Positions 42,789 through 53,437 of a stretch of 64,000 nucleotides of DNA are shown here, piece by piece. The stretch lies in NCBI GenBank assembly GCA_958510825.1, contig OY294054.1, positions 15,203,390 to 15,267,389 on the forward strand, given 5' to 3'. Made by a program: the position numbers and the translations under genes. The DNA is from Brachypterus glaber. Taxonomy: Eukaryota > Arthropoda > Insecta > Coleoptera > Kateretidae. Position 1 is the first letter of the stretch. The number at the start of each line of letters is the position of its first letter. The notes below the pieces were generated by a model that worked only from the letters and a program-made list of their open reading frames with translations, was not told the DNA's origin and searched no databases.

Positions 42789-43541
42789 GGGGTTTTAACA
42801 CTAAATGTTATTTGTTAATACATATTTTTTATTTATATCGCCACTATTAGTATTTAATACTTTACTTGTCATATTAAATACTGCAATGTGTGTACTGTAT
42901 ACCAAATGTTGTCATACTAACATAGAGACCGTGCTGGTACATTTGAATCTCTACCCAACTTGTGTTTATTAATACTAGCATGTTATAGTAAACATTACTG
43001 TAACATTTGGTAAAACATATCACACTTATAGTATGGTATACTTTGAGTTGTTGTAAAGTTGTATTACTGATCTAGTTTTAAGTATGTTACAGTATTCAAA
43101 AAAATTAACAATCGGTAAATAATACCAAAGTTTTGATTAGTAATAATTTAAAGATTGCAACCACACACAATTACACACTGATAAAATAATCGATCCTTTT
43201 TTTACTTTTATCTGTACTAATCAAATTGTTGGTATTATTTACCGATTGTTATTTTACTAGATACTGTAACATACTTTAAACTAGATCAATAACACAACAA
43301 CTACAACTTAAAGTATACCAAACTATAACTGTGATATAATTTAACAAATGTTACAGTATTAATAAACACATGTTGCGGGGGATCCAAATGTATAAGCACG
43401 GTCTCTATGTTAGTATGACAACATTTTGTATACAATTCACCCATCGCAGTATTTAATATCACAAGTAAAGCATTAAATAATAATGGTGGCGATATAAATA
43501 AAAAATATGTATTAAAAAATAACATTCACTATTAAAACCCC
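42789..43541. mobile_element. 753-bp palindromic element, ends GGGGTTTTAA
   Basis: GGGGTTTTAACACTAAATGT pairs with the right end ATTAAAACCCC at 43541. The arms match throughout: ATAGAGACCGTGC against GCACGGTCTCTAT, AATCGGTAAATAATACCAA against its complement, and others. The arms have diverged by small changes, so the element is old. The minus-strand open frame at 43301-43525 lies in one arm and is not a gene. Confidence 0.8.
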
Positions 43542-43554
43542 AGTCATGTCACTA

Positions 43555-43850
43555 TTTCCTGGAATAACCCAGGGATCTTCCTATCATTATTGGATTTTTC
43601 CAGAAAAGTTCGAGTAGGTAGGAAAATTCGTTCTTCAGTTATCTTGTTTAAAAGAAACGTATCATCAGACGGACAGACAGACATTTTCAAAGTTGCTTAT
43701 TTTTTCATGAAACAAATATATGTCCAAGAATTTTTTGTCTAGGAAGTTTTTTGACGATTTTGTTAAATTCGAAACTAGCGTATTAACTTTTCTAGCGCAT
43801 GTGCGCTGTGAAGAGTACCTATAATAGATGGAAAAAATCCGTCTGATGAG
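43555..43850 (+). repeat. GACGGAC-bearing dispersed family, copy 3
   Basis: TATCATCAGACGGACAGACA, TTATTTTTTCATGAAACAAA, TTTTTGTCTAGGAAG and AAATTCGAAACTAGCG, then the dyad TTCTAGCGCATGTGCGCTGT and GAAGAGTA. Same order as copies at 27.6 and 30.4 kb. Confidence 0.75.
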
Positions 43851-44474
43851 CATGAGTTGCTTTAGCAGGTATGCTTTGCCCAAAAAGATGGAACTGGAAG
43901 TAAAAATAATAATTCCCTATTAAAAATAACAAAAACACGTCTGCTTGCAATTGCGTACAATAATGTGGGTCAAATTTTCGATTTTTAAACTGAGGAAAAA
44001 AGGCTATGTAAATTGTCTACCTACATTAGAAAAAAAACTAAAATAAAAAAGATTTTTTTTTATATTTGTTTTGGTGTTAAACAAATTATAAAAAAAAATA
44101 GGGGTCGGAAAAAAATGTAAATTTTCAGAAGACCACCGTGTGTAGACGCAAGAATATCTGTATAATATATTGTTTAGGGTATGGGGATTTTAAATCTATA
44201 CGTTAGTTCCCATAAAACGTGCAGTAACTCATTTGAAAAAGTGTAGTAAAAAGCGAAGATCATTTCAGTTAGGGTGCGATTCTCGTAATTTCATCTAAGG
44301 GAACTTTCAACTATAACGTAACGCAAAATTTGGCCATTTTTGACCAAATATCCAAATATCCAAACGAATTAGTATCTTATGCCATTGTTAAAAACGTGAT
44401 CCAATAAAAAGTTTATAATTTATTGTTACACATTTTGTTACTAAACATTTTCACATTGGTGAAATTTTCAGTAA
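43851..44474. other. Intergenic, no gene seen
   Basis: AT-rich. A TAACGTAACGCAAAATTTGG near 44316 resembles the end of the next element. No gene was seen. Confidence 0.4.
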
Positions 44475-44708
44475 GGAGCTGTCCATATATTACGTAACGC
44501 AAATTGTACCAAAATTCATACACTTCATACCCCGGTTCTAACGTTATTAAAGGCTGTAGAGATTTCATATTTTGGCTACCCCCTAACCCCCCCTATTTCA
44601 GGGGTAGCCAAAATATGAAATCTCTACAGCCTTTAATAACGCAAGGACCCGGGTATGAAGTGTATGAATTTTGGTACAATTTGCGTTACGTAATATATGG
44701 ACAGCCCC
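44475..44708. mobile_element. 234-bp hairpin MITE, TIR GGRGCTGTCCATATATTACG, TSD TAA
   Basis: Arms of over 100 bp are almost exact complements, including ATTACGTAACGCAAATTGTA and GAGATTTCATATTTTGGCTA. The loop lies near 44580-44602. TAA flanks both sides (44472-44474, 44709-44711). A truncated right end lies at 59240-59275. The plus-strand open frame at 44504-44734 only reads through the hairpin. Confidence 0.9.
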
Positions 44709-45371
44709 TAAGTTTAGTGTTAAATGTTGGGTAAATCAAATAAATTGAAATAATTTTAATTCAAATATACCGACTGGTTAAAAAATAATTTTCAAAATAT
44801 ATAATTATCTCCACTATGGAGTACTCTAAAAGACAAAACCTAAAACGTTGAGAATTGAGAAATACTTGACTTTTGATTCCACAATATTGCGTTTTCTTTA
44901 TTCTATCTGTTCAAAACTCTTGCTTGAATTATAAATAATACATTAAGGTCACTTTTTTCTACTCTTTTGATCTAACAGACAAAAACTGTATTACACTGGG
45001 TCTTAAATTTCCCAAAAATTGAAAAAAAAAGCTAAATATTCATAAAAAGGAATAAAAACGTAAGTATACGTAGGTATGTGATGTTCCATATAGAAAGAGA
45101 ATTTGGGGAAACAAAAGATATGGAGTAAATTTTGGGGGGCTAATAGTGATAAAATACGAAAAATTTTCACATATCTGACATATTTAGATTAAAAATATAG
45201 CTATATGCATTTGTGACGTCATCTGAGGAGTGAATGTCTAGTGTTCTTTCGATTTTGGCAAGCTAATGTCAAAAATCTGATTAAGATTCTGCTTTCAGTA
45301 AGTTTTTTTAAACAAGAAGGAGCGTGTTACAAAAAATGTAAAAATTTGTATTTTCTCATTTTATTGTTAGG
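44709..45371. other. Intergenic, no gene seen
   Basis: AT-rich, with no bounded feature recognised. Confidence 0.4.
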
Positions 45372-45430
45372 TAAGTGAGCAAATATTGCCATGTTAAGAC
45401 ATTTTATTTTTTTTACTGCATTAAAATGTA

Positions 45431-46366
45431 TACTCGTGTCAATCTGAGAATGCGACTCTGACGTCACAGCGCGTAAATTAAAAAGCACTCTGCTCTGTAG
45501 TGTAACTGAAACTTATTTATTAAAACTTAATACATAATTATTATATAGAAAATGTGGATAAACAAAAATCATTTCATATGATGGTTAAACGTGTATACCT
45601 TGGTTTTGATATAGTAATAAAACTGCGTATTTTTAGGTATAAAATTTTTATAATAAAAAGTGGCCGAGCGCTTTCGATATGTTATACCATCATCAGGGCT
45701 GTGCCCTACAAGTAAAAACAAAAACATGATTAAAAACTATAGTCATTATAAGGATTTTTATAAGAAATCTCTTTAGTTTTTAGGTTATGTTTTGTACTTA
45801 TCAAATAGAAGGAATCCTTGTATTATAAGTATTAAACATAGCGGAGTAATTAATAAAAAATATAGATTATAAACATCAAAAGATCAAGAATAAAAATACA
45901 AATTAAAAAGTATAAACAAATTTTGTGACACATAAGTTATTTCGTTCTGTCAGAAAATTTGTTTATACTTTTTAATTTGTATTTTTATTCTTGATCTTTT
46001 GATGTTTATAATCAATATTTTTTATTAATTACTCCGCTATGTTTAATACTTATAATACAAGGATTCCTTCTATTTGACAAGTAAGTACAAAACATAACCT
46101 AAAAACTAAAGAGATTTCTTATAAAAATCCTTATAATGACTATAGTTTTTAATCATGTTTTTTGTTTTTACTTGTAGGGCACAGCCCTGATGATGATATA
46201 ACATATCGAAAGCGCTCGGCCACTTTTTATTATAAAAATTTTATACCTAAAAATACGCAGTTTTATTACTATATCAAAAATCATTTATTATATGTTAAGA
46301 AATAAGTTTCAATTACCGTACAGAGTGGTATGACGTCAGAGTCGCATTCTCAGATTGACACGAGTA
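45431..46366. mobile_element. 936-bp palindromic element, TIR TACTCGTGTCAATCTGAGAA
   Basis: The terminal repeat TACTCGTGTCAATCTGAGAA continues to TGCGACTCTGACGTCA and is mirrored at 46366, with TA on both sides. Inside, 45604-46279 is a near-perfect hairpin with arms of about 330 bp and a loop near 45933-45957. Each arm carries a CTGATGATG...CATATCGAAAG motif beside GGGCACAGCCC. No coding frame was found. The arms are nearly identical, which suggests recent formation or gene conversion. Confidence 0.88.
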
Positions 46367-46378
46367 TATTTGTAATCA

Positions 46379-46649
46379 TTACATTACATTACATGTTTGT
46401 TTAACCTCGTAGTATTCTACTTAATTAAGCATCCCCTAAGTCCTGGACTTGTGTGGGATAGTATAGAGGGAACCACTGACTTTCAAACCAGTTTTTATAG
46501 GGAGTGTCCGCTTCACGTACGCCTTCTCCAAATTTCAATTATTAATTAACTGAAAAAGGCAAATCGGCGCCAGTGAGAATCGAACTCACGCTAGTTGGCT
46601 TGTAGACTTTTCATGTACAGACGCGGTAGACCACTACACCAATCCTCCC
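46379..46649 (-). mobile_element. tRNA-derived SINE, copy 2
   Basis: Same head as the 40.1-kb copy (GGGAGGATTGGTGTAGTGGT on the minus strand; B box GTTCGATTC). The body includes GAAGCGGACACTCCCTATAA, which the other copy lacks, so the family has length variants. The tail is a (TGTAA)n-like run. AATCA occurs on both sides (46374-46378, 46653-46657) and once in the empty family X copy. Confidence 0.87.
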
Positions 46650-46735
46650 ATAAATCACCTGAAACTTTACTACATTAACAATAAACATATCTTTATCCTA
46701 ATGGGTAAAAAAATAAACACATTGTAAGAGCTTAA

Positions 46736-49700
46736 AATATAAAATTGTTTTTTATTAATAGTTTTAATAGGTACTTATTTTTCTAAAATAACTTTAGATA
46801 CACGTTAATAGTAATTGAAATTAATTTTTTTGTGGGCCTGTGTAATTAGTTTTTAACGCTTTACAATATTTTGAAGTAAATTGGTAATTATTTTAATTTG
46901 AACTGAATTTGATAGTAATTATAACTAGTTTAAATCATAAAGTTTGTGTTTTTTTTTTCAGTCACTGAACCTGATAAATAAAAAGTATTACTTCACCTCC
47001 GGTGAACTTAGGACGATAAATTTTATTTCTTAGATTGCAATTGATTGGTGGGCGCTAAAATAGAATATATTGTTAAAATATATATAAGATTGCAAATTAA
47101 ACGCACGAAATAAAAAAAATACCAAAAGGCAAAAATAGGCGGGCTCTTCCGGAAAAAGACTCATGTCCCGGATTTTCTAAAAAAAGTGTCTTTATAGAAT
47201 CCTAATAATTTTTTTATACAAATATACCTAAATCTACTGCACTGGATGCAACTATTGTTTTAAATAAATATTTTTTGTTTAAATAATATGATATTTTCAG
47301 AATTAAATTTAGGTTACACATATGTAAATATTTCTTAACCACACGGCAATTTGAAGGTATATTTTTAATAATTTTGCCAAAAAGCGATTTTCACAAATGG
47401 TAAATGGAACAAGTATATCAAATTTAAATAGCACAAACGTCATCAACAATTTTTTTAATAGATTAAGCAATAAAAAAATACTTCCGCGCAAAAAGTGGCG
47501 AAATATTGCATTCATGCTTGAAGTAAATATTGCTTTAACAAAAGAATGCTTTTCTTTATAGTTATACAAAAATTATTAAAAAAAATAGAAAGGAAGAATC
47601 GAGGGATAAACCGCTAAGGAATTCAGCACTATCATAATCAATAACGTAATTAGATTATAGAATACAACAATAAATAGTTGTATATGCGCCAACCACTATA
47701 TATTGCATGGAATACAACAACAAACAAGTAAACGCGTTCGGTATTTACAAACGAGTGCGTATTACATATATGTGCACATAAAAACGGAAGTCTAAATAAT
47801 ATAAGCAAAATCTTAAAAATCTTGGTAATTTTTGACCTGATTTTGAATTAATAGTGTGGAAATTGTTTTAATTAATATTAGATGTGTACCAAATTTAAAG
47901 TCCCTACTTCAAAAGTTACTTACGCTTACTTGGTTTTTGAGTTACGTATTTTATGTATGACCCCTTATTTGGAAAATATTTCCAAAAGAAAAAATAGTAC
48001 CGAAGCTTTGTAAACGTGCACGCGGACAACAGTTTATTCAGTTTTCATAATTCAGTTCAAATTATAAAAGTATCAAGTGCATTATTACATCAGAACAATG
48101 GAAAAATTGTAGACTAAACATGCTTTCTCCACTTTTTAACTGACTTCCCAAAAGAAAGGTTTCTCAATTTGACATTTACCTTAAACCTCAGCTAGCTCAA
48201 TTTTTCGATTTTTTACAGATCAAAAAAATAGGGTATGTTTTTGAGTCAATCTACACGTGGTAGGACCCCGGCGACTATCAATTTAACAATTCGGGGGGGG
48301 GGGATTCACTTAGGCCCAATGTTTTTAGTGCAAAAAAGGTTTTTTTTTTCCTATAAACCCCCCTCACATTTGAAAGCAATCTGTGTTGCAAATTCCAAGT
48401 CCTAATTTAAAGCGTTTTCAAATAGATAATTTTTGCTCGAAAATTAACAAAAAAAGTTGTCAATTATTAAAAAAAAAACAAGTTTATGTTGGAAACCTCT
48501 GCAATTCACAAAAATTTAATTTATGTATATCTGCCTGTTTGTCGGTCTGTTGGTCTGTGGGTCCGTCGGAAAAAATTTAAGATAAAAATAACGCCAGAAC
48601 GCTTTGAGCTAAAGGCGTCAAATTTCGACCATAGATTCCTTATCCAAACATCTCTGTTGAGTTTGCTTTTCGTAGAAATGGGGTTTTAAGGGGTCAGAGG
48701 CGGTAAAAACATTTTTTTTAATAAAAAAAAATTAAACAAAACGTTTTTCGAAACAAAATTATATTTTTGATTTTTTTTTAACAAATTTTTTATAACTATA
48801 GGGGAAAGTACAATTTTGTTAGCAGCAGTATTTAATGCTTCAGCAGGAATTTAAATTTAATTTCCCTGCAACGATAGTAGACTACCCGTAAAACAGAAAC
48901 GTGTATATTTTGTTGCGAACTATACGGTCATATATGATCATGTTTTAAATTTATCAATAATTTATTATACTCTTCGCAGCTTCATAGCTAGAAGAGTGGA
49001 TATTTCTTATTTGACGATTTTAAAATTTTCAAAAATACCCTACATCCGAGATGATTTTTTAATTTAATTTGGTAAAAATTACCTTTGTTATCAAGTAAAC
49101 ATAACTTATAAGTTAGTTTACATAACCCGACAAAAATTGGTTCTGCGGTAGATCGTATGCAGCATCGGACTGCACAGGTAAGTTATTGAGAAAATTCACA
49201 CGGGCCCTCCACCTTCAGGGACCCTTTATACTATGAGATTATTTTTTTTTAATTTTTATTACTGAAAAATAAAGCCAAAATACCATGCTTCCAGATAAAA
49301 GAAAAGTAATTCAAAACGGGCCGGGCCATTGGTCTTTAAAATATAGTGATTTAAAAAATGTAATTTTTTTAGTGATCCACTTAATTTGCTGGGTTTAGGT
49401 TAGCCACAACATGACTTTATAAACCAATGTTTGTAAGGCATTCAAAATGCCCAAGTAAATTTTTTTACCATTGATTTACTCAAAAAGATACACTTAATCA
49501 AGTCTATGCAAAAAAATATTTTAATTTTTGATTAGTTTAAAAATTACAAGGTTTTAAATTAGGTGTTACTTAAAATTAACACTATGCAATATAGGGTTAA
49601 ATTATAAATATCAAAATTTAAACATTTATTTTTACAGTGTAGAAATCAATCGTCTTTTCTGCTACGTACGTAAGCATAAGTACCCACGCGGAAAATTTTT

Positions 49701-49790
49701 AATATTTTAAAATAATACCACACACTATATTTAGTAATCTATAATAACACTGTTTAACAAATTTAAATAAGAAGGTAAACAGTAACAAAA
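46736..49790. other. Repeat-rich intergenic, no gene seen
   Basis: Includes a dispersed repeat near 48515-48690 (GTCGGTCTGTTGGTCTGTGG, then GAACGCTTTGAGCTAAAGGC) related to 12360-12690, and a CTCTTCGCAGC...GCTAGAAGAG dyad near 48971-48998. No coding region is supported. Confidence 0.45.
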
Positions 49791-50046
49791 CCACACTAAA
49801 AAAAAGTTCAAGAACTTTTTCGGAGACCATTGTATTTCTAGGTATTTTGAGGCGCTGAATCCGAATTTGAGGTCAAAATATTACCTTATCCGATTATTTT
49901 TGGAGTTAACCTCAAAAACCGTTATTTCCGAGCACAAAAATAAAGCTTATATCCCAAATTTACCGAATGAAGTGCTATTTTGACCTCAAACTTGGATTCA
50001 GCGCCTCAAAGTACATAGAAAAAGTTCTTGACCTTTTTTTGTGTGG
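49791..50046. mobile_element. 256-bp MITE, TIR CCACACTAAAAAAAAG
   Basis: CCACACTAAAAAAAAGTTCA pairs with the right end TTTTTTTGTGTGG at 50046. The arms share AAGAACTTTTTC, AGGCGCTGAATCC and TGAGGTCAAAAT with their complements. No coding frame is present. The target duplication is unclear. Confidence 0.75.
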
Positions 50047-51100
50047 CTGGGTAATAGTAACAAATAAGTTATTGAGATAAAGATCTCAAATAAAGAATAA
50101 AGTTCTGGCTGGGATTTTTTTGTATGGGGTAAGATAAGGTGTCAAAGGGGGTAAAAACTCGATGTATTTTGTAATAAAAAAGTCCAAATGACAATTTTTT
50201 TTATGAAAAAAGTCAAATACAAAAATTTTCGCCTTTTATTTAATTTTTTTATTATTTTTTTTGTTATCAGCTGTAATTTTTTGAGGTATTAATGTTAAAT
50301 TAAAATTTACTGTTGAATAGATAATCTTAATAACTTTAAAATCATACGTGAAATCTTTTTTATATAAAAATTTGCCTCCCAGTGTTAATTTAAATACTAG
50401 AAATATAAGATTATATGAAACCCCACGTCTGTCCGTCTGTCTGTCTGTCCCACGCTTGGAATTTTTGTTTTTTGGAATTTTGACTTATGTCTACACTAGC
50501 GAACTAAAGGATGTCATTTTTACCAAGACTGTTTTTGATTTTTGTGTTTCGGACCATTGGGGGCCGAGCTATCGCTGCAACCGTTTGCCATCTTATTTTT
50601 GAGGTGTCTAACTTCAGCGCGTGCTGCACATTTATTTATGACGGCAAAAAAAAACAATTTTTTTTGTGAACTTTAAGATTTGTCTAATACTATATAAAAA
50701 GTTTTGTACAATAAAATAATAAAAATTCCGAAGATCGTCAATTTTTTGCCTCAAAAATCAGAACAACACCTTAACTAATTCGATTTGAATTCAAAAGTAG
50801 TTCGAAAATTATCCATTCGTTTTATTCATGTCAATAATTTTAAAATTATTAGGCACAAAGATATAATAAGAATAAAATTGTAAACCAAAATAATTTAAAT
50901 GGTTATTTAAAAATTGTAAAAAAAAATATTTACCTAGTTGAAAAACCATCATCCTAATAGACACATACACCATAGGGAAAAGCATCCTAACACTATAATT
51001 AAAACTTAAAACAAGAAAAAAAAATCATGGAACTTCATTAGGCAAACTGTAATAAACATGGGTCGGATCGAAGTAGCCAAATACCGGGGTCATGCAAAAA
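50047..51100. other. Repeat-rich intergenic, no gene seen
   Basis: A CTGTCCGTCTGTCTGTCTG-like tract lies near 50428. The open frame across it reads CLSVPRLEF wording typical of such repeats. No gene was seen. Confidence 0.4.
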
Positions 51101-51605
51101 TTAGAATGTTAAAAAACTCTTTTTTCTTCAAGCGTACTAAAATGTTCATATTTTATAACTGAACACACTAGTTAGAAGTGATCTATTTTTTTACAGTAAA
51201 AAAATGAGTTCATTGTTGTACGCCGTAAAAAAAAGTTAGTTAGCAAAACCACCACTGGCGGCAGCACTCTTTGACTTTGATGACAGCCATACTTTTTGGT
51301 GGTTGACTCGAGATTCTGTGCAAAAACCTTGTGTGAAATTGATTAAAAATGATTTAAGAAGAATATATGGTTTATACACCTACAAATCTCTCCGAAATTG
51401 CAAATTCTACATAAGACAAGTTACCATCGAAATCGCTACGAAAAAAATTAAAATGAGCTAAGGAAGGTTTAAGTTTATTTCGAAAGGGTTTTATTGACCT
51501 ATTTTAATAAAAAAACATACTTTTTTACTGAATAAATTAAATTCAAAAATTAATATTTAAAAAATATATATAGGATGCTTGAAGAAAAAATAGTATGTTT
51601 CACTC

Positions 51606-51706
51606 AGAGGAAAAGTGCTTTTTTTTACTCGTCTGTAGTTTCCGGACTCCGCTTCGCGTCGTCCGTAAATTCTACAGACTAGTAAAAAAAAGCTTCACTT
51701 TTCCTC
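51606..51706. repeat. Hairpin AGAGGAAAAGTG...CACTTTTCCTCT
   Basis: AGAGGAAAAGTGCTTTTTTT pairs with the right arm, which contains AAAAAAAGCTTCACTTTTCC. GTCTGTAG and CTACAGAC lie further in. The next MITE is inserted immediately beside it. Confidence 0.75.
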
Positions 51707-51709
51707 TTA

Positions 51710-51844
51710 GGGCCACTTGCACCAATGATGGTTTAACTTTAAACTTGGATTAAATTGACGGCCGACCAATCAGAACGCAGCATTTTTAACTTAAACTCGG
51801 TTTAGCTGAGATAATCCCGTACCAAAAGTTGGTGCAAGTGGCCC
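51710..51844. mobile_element. 135-bp MITE, TIR GGGCCACTTGCACCA, copy 2
   Basis: Second copy of the 6497-6631 element in opposite orientation and of identical length. TTA duplications lie at 51707-51709 and 51845-51847. It contains TAAACTTGGATTAAATTGAC and GCTGAGATAATCCCG. Confidence 0.87.
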
Positions 51845-51868
51845 TTAGTAAAACAATATACTATTTTC

Positions 51869-52191
51869 AAGTTAATAGACACTAAACTACTGTTCGCCAA
51901 GCGGAATATCATGTCGACGCTATTAATACTCAGTGAGTCACTTGGTCATGGTCCATGACTCATAGAGAAAGACTTATTTTTTTTCTTTTTTTGAAAATTG
52001 TTTCCCTTTTCAAAAAACGAATAATTAATAAAAAAACAATATTTTTGTATTAACTATTCGTTTTTTTTAAAGAGAAACAATTTTCAAAAAAAAAGTCCTT
52101 GTCCATGAGTCATGGACCATGATACTGAGTATTAACAGCGTCGACATGACATTCCGCTTGGTGAACAATAGTTTAAAGTGTCTATTTACTT
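51869..52191. repeat. 323-bp palindrome
   Basis: AAGTTAATAGACACTAAACT at the left pairs with the right end AGTTTAAAGTGTCTATTTACTT. Inner pairs are CGCCAAGCGGAATATCATGT, CATGGTCCATGACTCAT and AAAAAACGAAT with their complements. The loop is near 52030. It is noncoding. Confidence 0.8.
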
Positions 52192-52217
52192 AAAAAAAGA
52201 GTTTTTTAACATTCTAA

Positions 52218-53437
52218 GAAACAAAGATTTAACGTAGAATGCCTTTTGTTAAAAAATCACAACTTTTTAATTATCATATGAGTCAGAATGATGCCGATTT
52301 TACATTTTTGATTTTATTTAGATATTTTATGTAATAAAGTTTAGAAAGTCTTGTGTCACCCCAAATAGGGTACCAACCTGGGTCACCCAAGTCTCTCGGG
52401 ATTATAGGACCACGATTCAAAAACAATGTAGTGCGTATTCTTTTTGCGTCCTAAAACCTACCCAGCACGCGGACCAGTATGGCTCCTACACCTGGGGGTC
52501 CCAGGCTGGGGCCAACAGAGAACAAAACTAATATGAATTAAATTCAAAACTATTTTGATATTTATTTATTTTAGATATTTAGTCTTAGATATTTAGTCTA
52601 TGATTTTTGTCGTATTTCCTAGTGGTTCCACACATGAAATTTCCTTTAAACTGTAGGAATTTTAAGAAAGTTTTCTATAAAGTACCACTTGGATGCACAC
52701 GTAAATTTTCAAATAATTTAGACAGGGAATCTGTAGGACATGTCCTAGTGGTTCCGTATGGGAAATTTGCTCGCGGAACCATAAATTATTTTTTCGCATT
52801 CCCTAATGATTCCACAAATGAAATTTTCTTCAAGTTATTGGTATCTATAGGAAGTTTCCCACACCCAAATGTCACAGGTGAGCACAATGGATATTCCCAG
52901 AATATCCGTTTTGGAATTTCAAACATACATCCTCAGGATATACTTTGTTACCAACAAGAAAATTTTCTTTTTTTTTTGAAAAACAAAAAATAAAATAAAA
53001 CAAACTGAAGAATTTTCAGTCTTTAGTTTAAAGCGTTCTCAAGATAAGGTTACAATCAGGTTCCAACGCATTGCAATGCCGAGATTGCGGAAACAACAAA
53101 TATTTTCGTCAGGGTAAAAGGTTGGGAAGTCCATAATCTTTGGTTGGGAAATATTTGTTTTGTTCCCCCTCCCCTCGCCAAAAAATCTCTAGCGTCACCC
53201 CTGTGGTCATCCCTTGTAAACCTGGTTCATACCTATAGCCTAGCCCGACTAGGACGGCTCTGGCTTGATTCAAGTCCGTTCCTGGCTACTTCTCAAAAAT
53301 AAATCCTCATACCGAGAACGTGCGCGCTGTTAGTCGCCGTATTTCAAACGAAGCAAGATTCTGAGTAAACCGTGCCACATACATACACTATAGTATACGA
53401 GTTTTACTTTGACAGCTGTCTCGTAGATTGCATCAGC
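52218..53437. other. 5' flank of the ChaC gene, repeat debris
   Basis: A GC-richer block at 52355-52520 (ACCAACCTGGGTCACCCAAG) has no recognised identity. 52610-52830 has three related phrases (TAGTGGTTCCACACATGAAA, TAGTGGTTCCGTATGGGAAA, AATGATTCCACAAATGAAAT). The last 150 bp before the ATG are less AT-rich and likely hold the promoter and 5' UTR, but no core motif is convincing. Confidence 0.4.

Larger units (their letters stand above)
45372..46735 (+). repeat. Family X copy split by two insertions
   Basis: Pieces at 45372-45430, 46367-46378 and 46653-46735 join into the same order as the intact copy at 37565-37715 (ATTGCCATGTTAAGACATTT, TTTGTAATCA, ATCACCTGAAACTTTAC). Confidence 0.75.
51101..52217. 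mobile_element. Outer TIR element with three inner palindromes
   Basis: TTAGAATGTTAAAAAACTCT at 51101 is matched exactly by its complement ending at 52217. Inside lie a 100-bp hairpin (51606-51706), the 135-bp GGGCCACTTGCACCA MITE and a 323-bp palindrome. No transposase is present. The target duplication was not established. Confidence 0.65.

Noticed and set aside
43843..43880. CTGATGAG near 43848 as a hammerhead ribozyme
   Set aside because: No GAAA segment or stem II follows at a suitable distance.
44504..44734. 76-codon plus-strand open frame
   Set aside because: It reads straight through a near-perfect hairpin MITE, and its sequence is the translation of the two arms.
52607..52993. 128-codon open frame upstream of ChaC
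   Set aside because: It reads repeated GTGGTTCC phrases with no recognisable protein and ends in homopolymer-derived residues.
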